Shown here: piece after piece, positions 17,701 through 23,348 of the stretch
How positions within the stretch are numbered: position 1 is the stretch's first letter
Layout of the letters: each line of letters opens with the position of its first letter
DNA from: Sphingomonas kyeonggiensis
Lineage (GTDB): Bacteria; Pseudomonadota; Alphaproteobacteria; Sphingomonadales; Sphingomonadaceae
DNA: 64,000 nt
Direction: 5' to 3'
NCBI RefSeq assembly: GCF_030812785.1
Contig: NZ_JAUSTJ010000002.1
Span: 1,695,711-1,759,710 of the forward strand
The notes under the pieces: model-generated
The model's database searches: none
What the model saw: the letters and a program-made list of their open reading frames with translations, nothing else
What the model was told of the DNA's origin: nothing
Program-made: the position numbers and the translations under genes

Positions 17701-20536
17701 CGGCGCGCAGACCTATAGCGGCACGCTGCGGCTCAACGGCGCCTATGCCGCCGGCGGGACCTTCAGCGTCAACGGCACGACGACACTGGCCGGCGACAGC
17801 AGCGTCACCACCGCGAACGCCAATGCCACCTTCGGCGTGGTCGGCGGCACCCGGGCGCTCACCGTCGATGCCGGCACCGGCACCGTGACGCTGGGCGCGG
17901 TCAACGGCCTCGCCGCGCTCTCCGTGACCGGCCGCGGCATCCTCACCAACGGCGCCACCACCGCGGGCGCGCAGAGCTATACCGGCGCGACGCTGCTGCG
18001 CGGCAGTTACAACACCAATGGCGGCGCCTTCACCGTCACCGGCGCCACCACCCTCGGCGCCGGCGGCGTGGTCAACGTGGCGACGCAAGGCGGCGACGCG
18101 AGCTTCCGCAGCATCAACGGCCCGAATGCCGGGCTGAGCCTGGATGCCGGCAGCGGCGATGTGACGCTGGGCTTCGTCAACGGGATCGCCGGCCTCACCG
18201 TCACCGGCACGACGATCACCACCGCCGGCGCCACCACGGCCGGCGTCCAATATTATTTCGGCCGCACGCTGCTGCGCGGCACCTACAGCGCCACCGGCTT
18301 CAGCGTGTTCGGCGACACGATCCTCACCGGATCGACGACCCTGACCACCGCCAGCACCCTCGCCGTCGGGCTGGGCTCGGTCATCGGCGACGGCAACAGC
18401 AGCTTCACCGTCAACGCGGGCAGCGACGGCACCGTCCTGGTCCGCTCGGTGACCGGCGTGACCGATCTCTCGCTGACCGGCCGGGCCGTGAACAACTACG
18501 GCGCGGTGACCAGCGGCTCGCAGACCTATACCGGCGCGACCAGCCTGGCCGGGCTGCACAGCGCAGGCGGCGACATCACCGTCAACGGCGCGACCGACCT
18601 GGCCGAGGACACCCATGTCATCGCCGGCGGCAATGTCGGCTTCGGCACGGTCACCGGCGCCCAGGCGCTGGCGATCGAGGCGGGCGGCAACGTCACGCTC
18701 GGCGCGGTGACCGGCCTCGCCGCGCTCTCCGCCACGGGCGCGTCGATCACCACCGCCGGCGCCTCGACCACCGGCGCGCAGAGCTACACCGGCGCGACGG
18801 TGCTGAACGGCAGCTATGACGCCGCCAGCTTCAGCGCCGGCGCGACCGTGCTGGGCAGCGCCACCACCGTAACCGCCGCCGGCAACGCCAGCTTCGGCAC
18901 GGTGACGGGCGGCGGCAACGCGCTGACCGTCACGGCGGGGGGTGTCGCGCTCGGCGCAGCCTCGGGCCTCTCCTCGCTGACCGCCACCGGCGCGACGATC
19001 GCCACCGCAGGCGTCTCCACCACCGGCGCGCAGAGCTACACCGGCGCGACCAGCCTCAACGGCGCCTACACCACCAATGGCGGGGCCTTCACCGTCACCG
19101 GCGCTGCAACCCTCGCCGACGCCAGCAGCGTGACCACCGGCAACGGCGCCATCACGCTCGGCACGGTCGATGCGGCGGTCGCAGGCGGCGCTGGCCTGAC
19201 GCTCGACGCTGGCACCGGCACGGTAGCGCTGGGCAATGCCGGCGCGCTCCGCCGCCTCGGCGCGACCGCGATCAACGCGGGCACCACCGTCCTCAACGGC
19301 GCCAGCTATGCCGCCAACAGCCTGAGCTTCACCGGCGGCGCGAACGCGACGGTGCGCCTGACCCAGGGCAGCACGACCTTCAACACCAGCCTGCCCGGCG
19401 GCGCGGGCGGCGCCATCTCGATCGCGCCCGCCCTGGTCGGCACCACCAACGCCCAGCAGAACGTCACCTTCACCGCCGGCAACGGCCTGACCGCGAACAG
19501 CGGCGACGTGACCCTGGGCAATGCCGGTACCGACGCCGTCCGCCTCGGCACGATGACCGTGACCGGCCACGACTTCACCGCCACGACGGTGAAGCTCGCC
19601 GGCGCCTTCACCTCGGTGCTCAGCGGCTCGCAGCTGTTCAGCGCCAACACGCTCGACACGCTGGGCAACGTCAACGCGCAAGTGGCCGGCAACGAAAGCG
19701 GCCCGATCCGCGCCGGCGGATCGGTGACGATCGCCGCGGGCGGTTCGGGCAGCGGCTCGATCATCGCCGGCGGCCCGGTCAATCTCGGCTATGGCGGCAG
19801 CGTCAGCCGGGCGATCACCTCGCAGGGCAATGTCGCGGTGACCAGCGGCGGTGCGATCACCGGGCCGATCGTCGCAGCCGGCGCGGTCAGCCTGACCACC
19901 AGCAGCGGCACGATCAGCGGCAGCGTCAATGCCGGCGGCCCGGTCTCGATCGTCACCACCAGCGGCGCAGTCACCTCGGCGGTGACCGGCGGCGGCGCCG
20001 TCTCGATCCTGTCGCAGCTCGGCGCGATCGGCGCGACGGTCACCGCCGGCGGCGCCATCACCGCCCAGACCAACGGCACCCTCACCGGCAGCTATACCAG
20101 CCCCACCACGATCACGCTCACCTCGGCCCGCCCGATCAGCGTGGTGGTCAACGGCAGCCTGGTCACGGTGACGGCGCCGAGCGGCTCGGTCACCGGCGTG
20201 TTCGGCGAGATCCGCACCAACAACACCGGCACGCTGATCGTCAACGACCAGCCGGTGATCGGCAGCGGCACCGCCGACGCGCGCCAGATCCTTATCGACA
20301 CCTTCGTCCGCCCGGCCGGCGGCAGCGTCTCGGCGAATGGCGAGATCCAGCTGCCCGTCGGCCTGGCGCTCGGCCTGATCGCCCCGGCCGGCAACGGCCA
20401 GGGCAGCCAGCGCCCGGCGGTGGTGGTCAACAATGTCGCCCGCCTCGGCGAGCTGCTGCGCATCGGCTACACCGCGATCATCATCCAGCTCGACGAGACC
20501 AATCTCGACCTGGAGGAGGAACTGGCCGGCAATTGA
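8708..20536 (+). CDS. Giant two-partner secretion exoprotein TpsA with filamentous-haemagglutinin N-domain and beta-helix repeats
   Basis: A 3,942-residue secreted adhesin-like protein. The start at 8708 (MSKLHS) follows GATCAGGGAT; an upstream in-frame ATG (8693) is less likely. The extended signal peptide has a basic n-region and ends ANPARAQ (about residue 44). The TPS secretion domain covers about residues 45-320 and includes the hallmark NPNG at 133-136. The region from about 390 to 2,270 is right-handed beta-helix rich in NNxI/GNxI rungs, in which two cassette types recur. About 2,380-3,540 is an array of thirteen 84-90-residue repeats centred on GAQSYTGATTLNGAY. A Gly/Ser/Ala-rich tail follows, ending DLEEELAGN. 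No cysteine was seen in the mature part and no C-terminal anchor domain is recognisable. The cognate transporter lies 75 bp upstream, and a strong terminator follows directly. Confidence 0.92.
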   Translation: MSKLHSAKAAIVSSEGARRRLKRSALLLSAGLAAITLANPARAQLAPNALPTGGDVVHGSATIGTPTPSSMTVNQSTDRAVINWNTFDIGSGASVTFVQPSVTSITVNRVISGAAPSEIAGQLNANGRIAILNPNGVLFSGTANVDVGGLIASTGDIDQAAFMSSAGTLEITGANTGGEIVVNGNINISAGNLGLAAFVAPTVRNSGVITATAGRVQLGAGNAFTLDLAGDGLLQIGVPAGSALVQNNGQVFAEGGRIQMSARTAGGLIDNLVNTGTLSVDSATLDNGVIVLEAVGGSANLRGTIAANDRNSISRNILISSDQGVNISGNLGAASGTVNITAPHIYGAGKISTATALNLNLSNNGTDTSGLGNYINDALGVIGTTGFGTTLRLGAGTYRSGVRVDASDVRIDGQGVAKIGWTPGIENAIDIWGDYVTVQNLEIAGPATSGYTSFAWGSTNSRGIFVNRYADTVQLLNNNIHDIRTGIIVDGRNANTYLLNNRIDNTKSAISVQYTDGSNVVMTGNHGGTYGNEWGINLYLNGILQADGTTILPAAGSLGANTPLAEQQRLLALRAANGGMEVQNQGWSALNRTAVYVGPAGSNSNQGSPLGKLATLQAGVNAVVTGGTVHVADGNYSLGSAQLVINHGLSIIGQSQAGVVIDGRAVSANGLGTISVIADNVSLSNFTLLGSQLAGGNYGIKVAPNPAGHVSTAGGTGERVSNFAVSNVTVSGSRRAELDLNGVVGATITNFTADGQGTDGAGIQITDSANVTLSGVHTLNNNWGGVALYQSNSASGYNAQTTNINIDAGQNQFDEANGLFTQLTSTTQGFGQLNLAGFDYAIRNTGSRPDAGQFTWFQTDLAKATGFALALGAPTTSSIEGYTGTAFSNDFTVVAGLTIGAALRDARTGASINVGAGTYVENVLINKSGITLTGTNGRDLTTIQGIAGLGALGTVTVSNANNVTIDGFTILGIDNGNPGIENAALYLQGNNSGTTIRGNTITANGDLGLVSEYSATVSNLTIDGNIFNGQTFVGAAPSSAPSSQQFTTPNVSRQLVAIGGGAGGGNTSNVVFTNNQVTGNSGLNSGVTIDAVGATITGNRFASTTGGFGNMLRARGTNTSVTGNVIDMAGVDYTAGGLYIRDAAMTAASFADLLAANTLAGAGAWADASATGYHSLSRNIQGAVNEAASGAVVTVRPGDYLEGVTGVGYYGDAGAQSFGLYLYKDNITLRGVDAAGNAITDADDVAAFITSRYQAGFGAQHFISGNGVTIEGLGFKPAAVGDNKTVEVIGNAFTLRNSVIDNSGNQTAANLYIDDFNDPARTRLESFTITGNKFLGGTYASAMVVVAGGAGRTTDASNRIFANNYLSSSLTGMRGFQIQGYMPNTPWQQLYAGAVTVTGNSFDVDIPVRTVGLLRSVFAWDDVFRNNGNSFLRGGVLAYEGGSTNARATITAGGDPDIRITSTIDASVARAQNGDTVRILDGTYVLGSQLKIDRGIALVGQSQAGTILDGRTVNNGGGLGTILVAADNTTLANFTLLGSQLSGGNYGIKVQPDPLTYAPSQRISNVTISDVTVKGSRRAELDINGAVGVTLTNFTADGQGTEGAGVQITDSANVTLNGVHTLNNNWGGVALYQTNRAGGYDGQTTNINIDAAQNDFEEANGLFAQLESTTQGFGQLNLTGYNYAVRNTGHRSNGGQFTYFRTDLADATGWALSLGAASTGSIEGYTGTGYSNVFTVVQGLGIDSAVRDARSGGTINIANGTYTLAGTLMIDKSLSLVGASESGTILDASGLSVYGMRVHADNVSLSGFSLLAPSAVSSSTYGIKVEVGAGDTNGNARIDDFAIRDVSISGSRKTGLDLNSVIGATIDNVNVTGALAGNGISITDSANVLVRNTTTSGNAWGGLALYQANGPTGSNQQLTGITIEGNNLFGEANGLYLQDSSAINDVGTLSITGFDHIVRNTAFRPDGSQFTFFRTSLSDATGYALSLATPSSSSIEGWAVSAGTNQFTVVDGLSIAAAARDVRANGTINVAAGTYASGTVIGTNGVSLLGSSGAKIDASHDGDNGITITGDGVTVSGFEIFGPADQSYVSYAWPTITRGVVVANGADNVTVTSNTITGVRNGILIDGRNLNASLTGNLIDNTKSAISVQYTDGSNLTIAGNSEGSFGNEWGIITWLNGIWNGTTITASAGSLGANTPLSEQARLLALSAANGGMAVYNQGYSAANRTRAYVATSGVAGAQGSQRTLLNLQGGLDAVVSGGTVHIAGGTYDESVTLDALRILDISGTLRLNDLTFGAGAAGTNLGTSIIASGDMNIASGMVLTGDTTLLAGGALNLGSVLSPYNLTLTGNTVSLGQSVLNSLSVTGTSIVAAQVYTVGSQQYDGATTLNGAYYAGDWFTVSGLATLAGDTSITMTDGDIGIASLTGAHAFSASAGTRDVSIGQATGLASITISADEIVTAGASTSGAQSYTGNTVLNGAYSTNGAAFGVSGATTLAGDTSVTTAGGNASFGTLGGAYGLAADAGAGAIAFGAVNGLASLSATGATISTAGVSTSGNQNYVGAVSLGGSYATDGGSFTVQGVSTLTGTTGIATDGGSATLGIVAGGGNGLSLDAGSGAVTLGAASGLASLDATGATIATAGVSTDGAQTYTGTTLLAGSYSTGGAAFTVNGAAQLAALTDIATAGGAVSLFGGASGASDLGIDAGTGNVTLGTSDLGSLAIVGDTIRTHGVTSTGSQSYTGATTLDGLYLAGGSFAVADGTIIAGNTGVTTGGNASFGTIGGSGALAIDAGANAVTLGRVNGLAALAVTGGTIATGGAATNGAQSYTGATSLDGAYSTNGGAFTVNGASTTVNAVSIATTGGNASLGTVGGAGGLTVNAGTGNVTLGAVSGIASLSASGAVIATSGASTSGAQSYTGATTLAGGYATSGAGFTVNGAATLAGATSVATTGGTIGLGTIAGAGNTLAIAAGAGSVTLGAATNLGSLTASGALLTTTSVTTSGAQTYSGTLRLNGAYAAGGTFSVNGTTTLAGDSSVTTANANATFGVVGGTRALTVDAGTGTVTLGAVNGLAALSVTGRGILTNGATTAGAQSYTGATLLRGSYNTNGGAFTVTGATTLGAGGVVNVATQGGDASFRSINGPNAGLSLDAGSGDVTLGFVNGIAGLTVTGTTITTAGATTAGVQYYFGRTLLRGTYSATGFSVFGDTILTGSTTLTTASTLAVGLGSVIGDGNSSFTVNAGSDGTVLVRSVTGVTDLSLTGRAVNNYGAVTSGSQTYTGATSLAGLHSAGGDITVNGATDLAEDTHVIAGGNVGFGTVTGAQALAIEAGGNVTLGAVTGLAALSATGASITTAGASTTGAQSYTGATVLNGSYDAASFSAGATVLGSATTVTAAGNASFGTVTGGGNALTVTAGGVALGAASGLSSLTATGATIATAGVSTTGAQSYTGATSLNGAYTTNGGAFTVTGAATLADASSVTTGNGAITLGTVDAAVAGGAGLTLDAGTGTVALGNAGALRRLGATAINAGTTVLNGASYAANSLSFTGGANATVRLTQGSTTFNTSLPGGAGGAISIAPALVGTTNAQQNVTFTAGNGLTANSGDVTLGNAGTDAVRLGTMTVTGHDFTATTVKLAGAFTSVLSGSQLFSANTLDTLGNVNAQVAGNESGPIRAGGSVTIAAGGSGSGSIIAGGPVNLGYGGSVSRAITSQGNVAVTSGGAITGPIVAAGAVSLTTSSGTISGSVNAGGPVSIVTTSGAVTSAVTGGGAVSILSQLGAIGATVTAGGAITAQTNGTLTGSYTSPTTITLTSARPISVVVNGSLVTVTAPSGSVTGVFGEIRTNNTGTLIVNDQPVIGSGTADARQILIDTFVRPAGGSVSANGEIQLPVGLALGLIAPAGNGQGSQRPAVVVNNVARLGELLRIGYTAIIIQLDETNLDLEEELAGN
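9889..10510 (+). repeat. TpsA cassette B, copy 1
   Basis: Encodes a beta-helix segment with the marker SAISVQYTDGSN followed by GNEWGI and AANGGM. The same segment recurs at about 14800-15400 with closely similar protein and DNA sequence, so this is an intragenic duplication. Boundaries are approximate. Confidence 0.75.
10580..11400 (+). repeat. TpsA cassette A, copy 1
   Basis: About 270 residues running from GGTVHVADGNY through GSRRAELDLNG, ITDSANVTL and NNNWGGVALYQ to SSIEGYTGT and FTVV. It is repeated at about 13108-13926 and, more diverged, at about 13960-14745. Boundaries are approximate. Confidence 0.8.
13108..13926 (+). repeat. TpsA cassette A, copy 2
   Basis: Closest copy of cassette A: GSRRAELDINGAVG, GQGTEGAGVQITDSANVTL, NNNWGGVALYQTN, SIEGYTGTGYSN. 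Long stretches match copy 1 at DNA level with mostly third-position changes. Confidence 0.8.
13960..14745 (+). repeat. TpsA cassette A, copy 3 (diverged)
   Basis: Third copy: GSRKTGLDLNSVIG, ISITDSANVLV, GNAWGGLALYQAN, SSSIEGWAVS, FTVVDGL. It is adjacent to copy 2 but more diverged from it than copy 2 is from copy 1. Confidence 0.75.
14800..15400 (+). repeat. TpsA cassette B, copy 2
   Basis: Second copy of the SAISVQYTDGSN / GNEWGI / LGANTPLSEQARLLAL segment. The overall order in the protein is B-A-(other)-A-A-B, so the helix region is bracketed by the two B copies. Confidence 0.75.
15820..19300 (+). repeat. TpsA array of thirteen ~89-residue repeats
   Basis: Thirteen units centred on (S/T)xGAQSYTGATxLxGxY, followed by GxFTVNGxxTLA and ending DAGxGxVTLGxVxGLASL. 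Measured DNA spacings between neighbouring QSYTG codons are for example 267 bp (17171 to 17438) and 252 bp (18779 to 19031). Two units are diverged (QYYFG near 18250 and QQYDG near 15840). Confidence 0.85.
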
Positions 20537-20557
20537 TCCGCGCCATCGCCTGAATCG

Positions 20558-20588
20558 AAAGGGCCGGGAGGAAACCCCCGGCCCTTTT
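20558..20588. terminator. Bidirectional rho-independent terminator between tpsA and the AraC gene
   Basis: A perfect 11-bp stem AAAGGGCCGGG (20558-20568) / CCCGGCCCTTT (20577-20587) with an eight-base loop and a T tract. It serves the exoprotein gene on the plus strand; its right end touches the stop codon of the convergent AraC gene. Confidence 0.9.
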
Positions 20589-21553
20589 CATTGTCCCTCG
20601 CCGCGATCCCGCGCGCGCTTCCGGCAGTCGCTCGGGCTTTCGCCGAAGCGCTGGCGGAACAGCCGGCTGAGATGCGCCGCATCGCTGAACCCCAGCCGCT
20701 CGGCGATATCGCCGATCCGGTCGGCGCGCGGCAGCGCGAGCAGCGCCGTCCGCGCCGCCTCAAGCCGGCTGGCGCGGATATAGGACTGGATCCCGCCCTC
20801 CTCCTCGAACAGCCGGTGCAGCGTCGAGCGCGAGATGCCGAAGCGGCGGCACAGGCTCGCCGCGTTCAGCCCCGGCGAGCCGAGATTGCGGTGGATCTCG
20901 CCCCGCACCCGCAGCGCCAGCGACTGCGCCGCGCTTTCGCCCAGCGCCGCCTCTCCCTCCGCGCGGATCGCCAAAGCGAGCATGTCGATCAGCGTCCGGG
21001 CGACCCGGGCGGCATCGGTCTCAGGGATATATTTCATCCCCTCGGCAAGCTGGACGAGATGGCTGTGGAGCAGCGCCGCCGCCACGCGGCCGATCACCCG
21101 GCCATGCAGAGGCTCGACCGGGCCGATCTCCAGCTCGGCGCGATCACGCGGCACCGCGAACTGGATCGAGCGGTTCTCGGAGATCACCACTGACGAGACC
21201 TGGGTAAGGTCGAGCAGCACCACCTCCCCCACCTCGGCGACGAACGGCAGGCCCGCGGCACTGCCATGCGTGCGCCCCTCGAGCAGCACGCTGATCCCCA
21301 GCGCATCGATCCCGTCCGCCGCGATGCGCTCCGCCGTGCGCTCGAACCGGCGCGCGGTCCCGTGCGAATAGGAAACCGGTACGCCGTCGAGCAGCACATT
21401 CTCGGCAGTGGTGTGGAACGGGCCGATCGGCGTCGAGTCGAATACCGAGGCAATGCTCGGCCAGCCCCGGGCCGACCACAGATCATGCCGGTCGGCGGCA
21501 GGAAAGCCCGCAGTCGTATAGTGATCGGTCTTGATTCCGCGCGGCGGCTTCAT
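20588..21553 (-). CDS. AraC-family transcriptional regulator
   Basis: 321 residues. The N-terminal half resembles the AraC-binding-like sensing domain (residues about 30-190). The last 100 residues form the two-helix-turn-helix AraC DNA-binding domain, with SLCRRFGISRSTLHRLFEEE as helix-turn-helix 1 and IGDIAERLGFSDAAHLSRLF as helix-turn-helix 2. The ATG start at 21553 is followed by a hydrophilic cytosolic N-terminus. It is divergent from the aldehyde oxidoreductase operon with 194 bp between starts, so control of that operon is the simplest guess. The effector is unknown. Confidence 0.9.
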   Translation of the reverse strand: MKPPRGIKTDHYTTAGFPAADRHDLWSARGWPSIASVFDSTPIGPFHTTAENVLLDGVPVSYSHGTARRFERTAERIAADGIDALGISVLLEGRTHGSAAGLPFVAEVGEVVLLDLTQVSSVVISENRSIQFAVPRDRAELEIGPVEPLHGRVIGRVAAALLHSHLVQLAEGMKYIPETDAARVARTLIDMLALAIRAEGEAALGESAAQSLALRVRGEIHRNLGSPGLNAASLCRRFGISRSTLHRLFEEEGGIQSYIRASRLEAARTALLALPRADRIGDIAERLGFSDAAHLSRLFRQRFGESPSDCRKRARDRGEGQ

Positions 21554-21603
21554 GGTCTTCCGAGGGGGCGGCCCGTTTTATTTGGCGGCTTTATCCCCTT
21601 ATT

Positions 21604-21615
21604 CCAGCATGCTGG
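21604..21615. promoter_or_regulatory. Palindrome in the araC/paoA divergent region
   Basis: Perfect 12-bp palindrome CCAGCATGCTGG, 50 bp upstream of the AraC start and 133 bp before paoA. It is a candidate operator or a chance palindrome. AraC proteins usually bind direct repeats, so assignment to that regulator is uncertain. Confidence 0.3.
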
Positions 21616-21747
21616 CAACATCTGCTCAGGCTCGGTTGTTCTCCCCCGATCGGAGGCCCCACCAGGCCGCGCTTTGCCTGGCCCCGGGTTCGCGTTAGAA
21701 CGTTGAAGTCGGAACACGCACCAGCGTCATGAGGAGCAGATGCCGAT

Positions 21748-22398
21748 ATGCACGGACCAGGCGATTTCGAACTATCCCGGCGCGGTGTCTTGATCGGCGG
21801 CGCTGCCTCGGTCGCGGCCACCGCCGCCCCTGTCGCGGAGGCCGCTCCCGAGCAGGCCGGCTCGGCCGGTGCCGGCACGCCGGTGATGGCGAAGGTCGGC
21901 TTCAAGGTGAACGGCAAGCCGCATGCGCTGGAGCTCGACACCCGCACCACCCTGCTCGACGCGCTACGCGAGCATCTGCTGCTCGGCGGCACCAAGAAGG
22001 GCTGCGACCATGGCCAGTGCGGCGCCTGCACGGTGATCGTCGACGGCCGGCGGATCAACTCTTGCCTCAGCCTGGCAGTGATGCACGAAGGCGACAGCAT
22101 CACCACGGTCGAGGGCCTCGGCACGCCCGAGAAGCTGCACCCGATGCAAGCCGCCTTCGTCAAGCATGACGGCTATCAGTGCGGCTATTGCACCCCCGGC
22201 CAGATCTGCTCGGCGGTGGCGGTGCTCGACGAGATCCGCGCCGGCATCCCCAGCCACGTCACCGGCGACATCGCGGGCAAGCCGGCGATGAGCGCCGACG
22301 AGATCCGCGAGCGGATGAGCGGCAATATCTGCCGCTGCGGCGCCTATTCGAACATCATCGAGGCGATCGGCGAAGTCGCCGCGCGGAGGAAGGCATGA
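21748..22398 (+). CDS. paoA: Aldehyde oxidoreductase, [2Fe-2S] subunit, TAT-exported
   Basis: 216-residue small subunit of a periplasmic xanthine-oxidase-family enzyme of the E. coli PaoABC (YagTSR) type, which oxidises aromatic aldehydes to acids. It has a twin-arginine signal (SRRGVLIGG, Arg11-Arg12). The plant-type [2Fe-2S] site is formed by Cys86, Cys91, Cys94 and Cys106; the second cluster by Cys145, Cys148, Cys195 and Cys197 (CGYCTPGQ and CRC motifs). It is the first gene of a three-gene operon; its stop overlaps the next start (ATGA). Confidence 0.92.
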   Translation: MHGPGDFELSRRGVLIGGAASVAATAAPVAEAAPEQAGSAGAGTPVMAKVGFKVNGKPHALELDTRTTLLDALREHLLLGGTKKGCDHGQCGACTVIVDGRRINSCLSLAVMHEGDSITTVEGLGTPEKLHPMQAAFVKHDGYQCGYCTPGQICSAVAVLDEIRAGIPSHVTGDIAGKPAMSADEIRERMSGNICRCGAYSNIIEAIGEVAARRKA

Positions 22399-23345
22399 AG
22401 GCGTTCAGCTACGAACGGGCGCATAGCCCGGCCGAGGCCGCCGCGATCGTCGGCCGCACCCAGGGCGCCCGCTTCATCGCCGGCGGCACCAATCTGCTCG
22501 ACCTGATGAAGCTGCAGATCGAGACGCCGACCCATCTGGTCGACGTCAACCATCTCGGCCTCGACAAGATCGAGGCGACGCCCGAGGGCGGGCTGCGCAT
22601 CGGCGCTCTCGTCCGCAACACCGATCTCGCCGCCGACAGGCGCGTCCGCAAGGATTATGCCCTGCTCTCCCGCGCGCTCGTCGCCGGTGCGTCGGGCCAG
22701 CTGCGCAACAAGGCGACGACGGCGGGCAATCTGCTCCAGCGCACCCGCTGCCCCTATTTCTACGACACCAACCAGCCCTGCAACAAGCGCAAGCCCGGCA
22801 GCGGCTGCGCGGCGATCGGCGGGATCAACCGCAGCCTCGCCGTGATCGGCGCGAGCGATGCCTGCATCGCCACCCATCCCAGCGACATGGCGGTGGCGAT
22901 GCGCACGCTCGACGCGGTGGTGGAGACGGTGCGCGCGGACGGCGCCACCCGCGCGATCCCGATCGCCGAGTTCCACACGCTCCCCGGCGACACGCCGAAC
23001 GTCGAGAACAGCCTGGCGGCGGGCGAGCTGATCACCGCGGTGACCCTGCCCCGGCCGATCGGCGGCACGCATATCTACCACAAGGTCCGCGACCGCGCCT
23101 CCTATGCCTTCGCGCTCGTCTCGGTCGGCGCGATCCTCCAGAAGGACGGCACCGGCCGCGTCGCGTTCGGCGGCGTCGCACCAAGGCCCTGGCGGATCGA
23201 GGCGGCGGAAGCCGCGCTGGCCCAGGGCGCCAAGGCCGCCGCCGCGCTCGCCTTTGCCGGTGCCAAGCCGACCGAGCAGAACAAGTTCAAGCTGGTGCTG
23301 GCCGAGCGCACGCTCGCCGCCGCCATTGCCGAAGCGAGGGCCTGA
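22395..23345 (+). CDS. paoB: Aldehyde oxidoreductase, FAD-binding subunit with [4Fe-4S] cluster
   Basis: 316-residue medium subunit. The FAD-binding motif [11 protein letters not shown] (27-37) is clear. The PaoB-type insertion, with cysteines at 119, 129, 138 and 157, matches the extra [4Fe-4S] cluster known for this subfamily and absent from most xanthine dehydrogenases. The start ATG at 22395 overlaps the paoA stop, with GGAGG at 22386-22390 as ribosome site. The subunit carries no signal peptide, so it would be co-exported with PaoA. Confidence 0.92.
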   Translation: MKAFSYERAHSPAEAAAIVGRTQGARFIAGGTNLLDLMKLQIETPTHLVDVNHLGLDKIEATPEGGLRIGALVRNTDLAADRRVRKDYALLSRALVAGASGQLRNKATTAGNLLQRTRCPYFYDTNQPCNKRKPGSGCAAIGGINRSLAVIGASDACIATHPSDMAVAMRTLDAVVETVRADGATRAIPIAEFHTLPGDTPNVENSLAAGELITAVTLPRPIGGTHIYHKVRDRASYAFALVSVGAILQKDGTGRVAFGGVAPRPWRIEAAEAALAQGAKAAAALAFAGAKPTEQNKFKLVLAERTLAAAIAEARA

Positions 23346-23348
23346 GCC

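Noticed and set aside
16949..19681. Minus-strand 910-codon frame opposite the exoprotein repeats
   Set aside because: Its apparent periodicity simply mirrors the 89-residue repeats on the plus strand.
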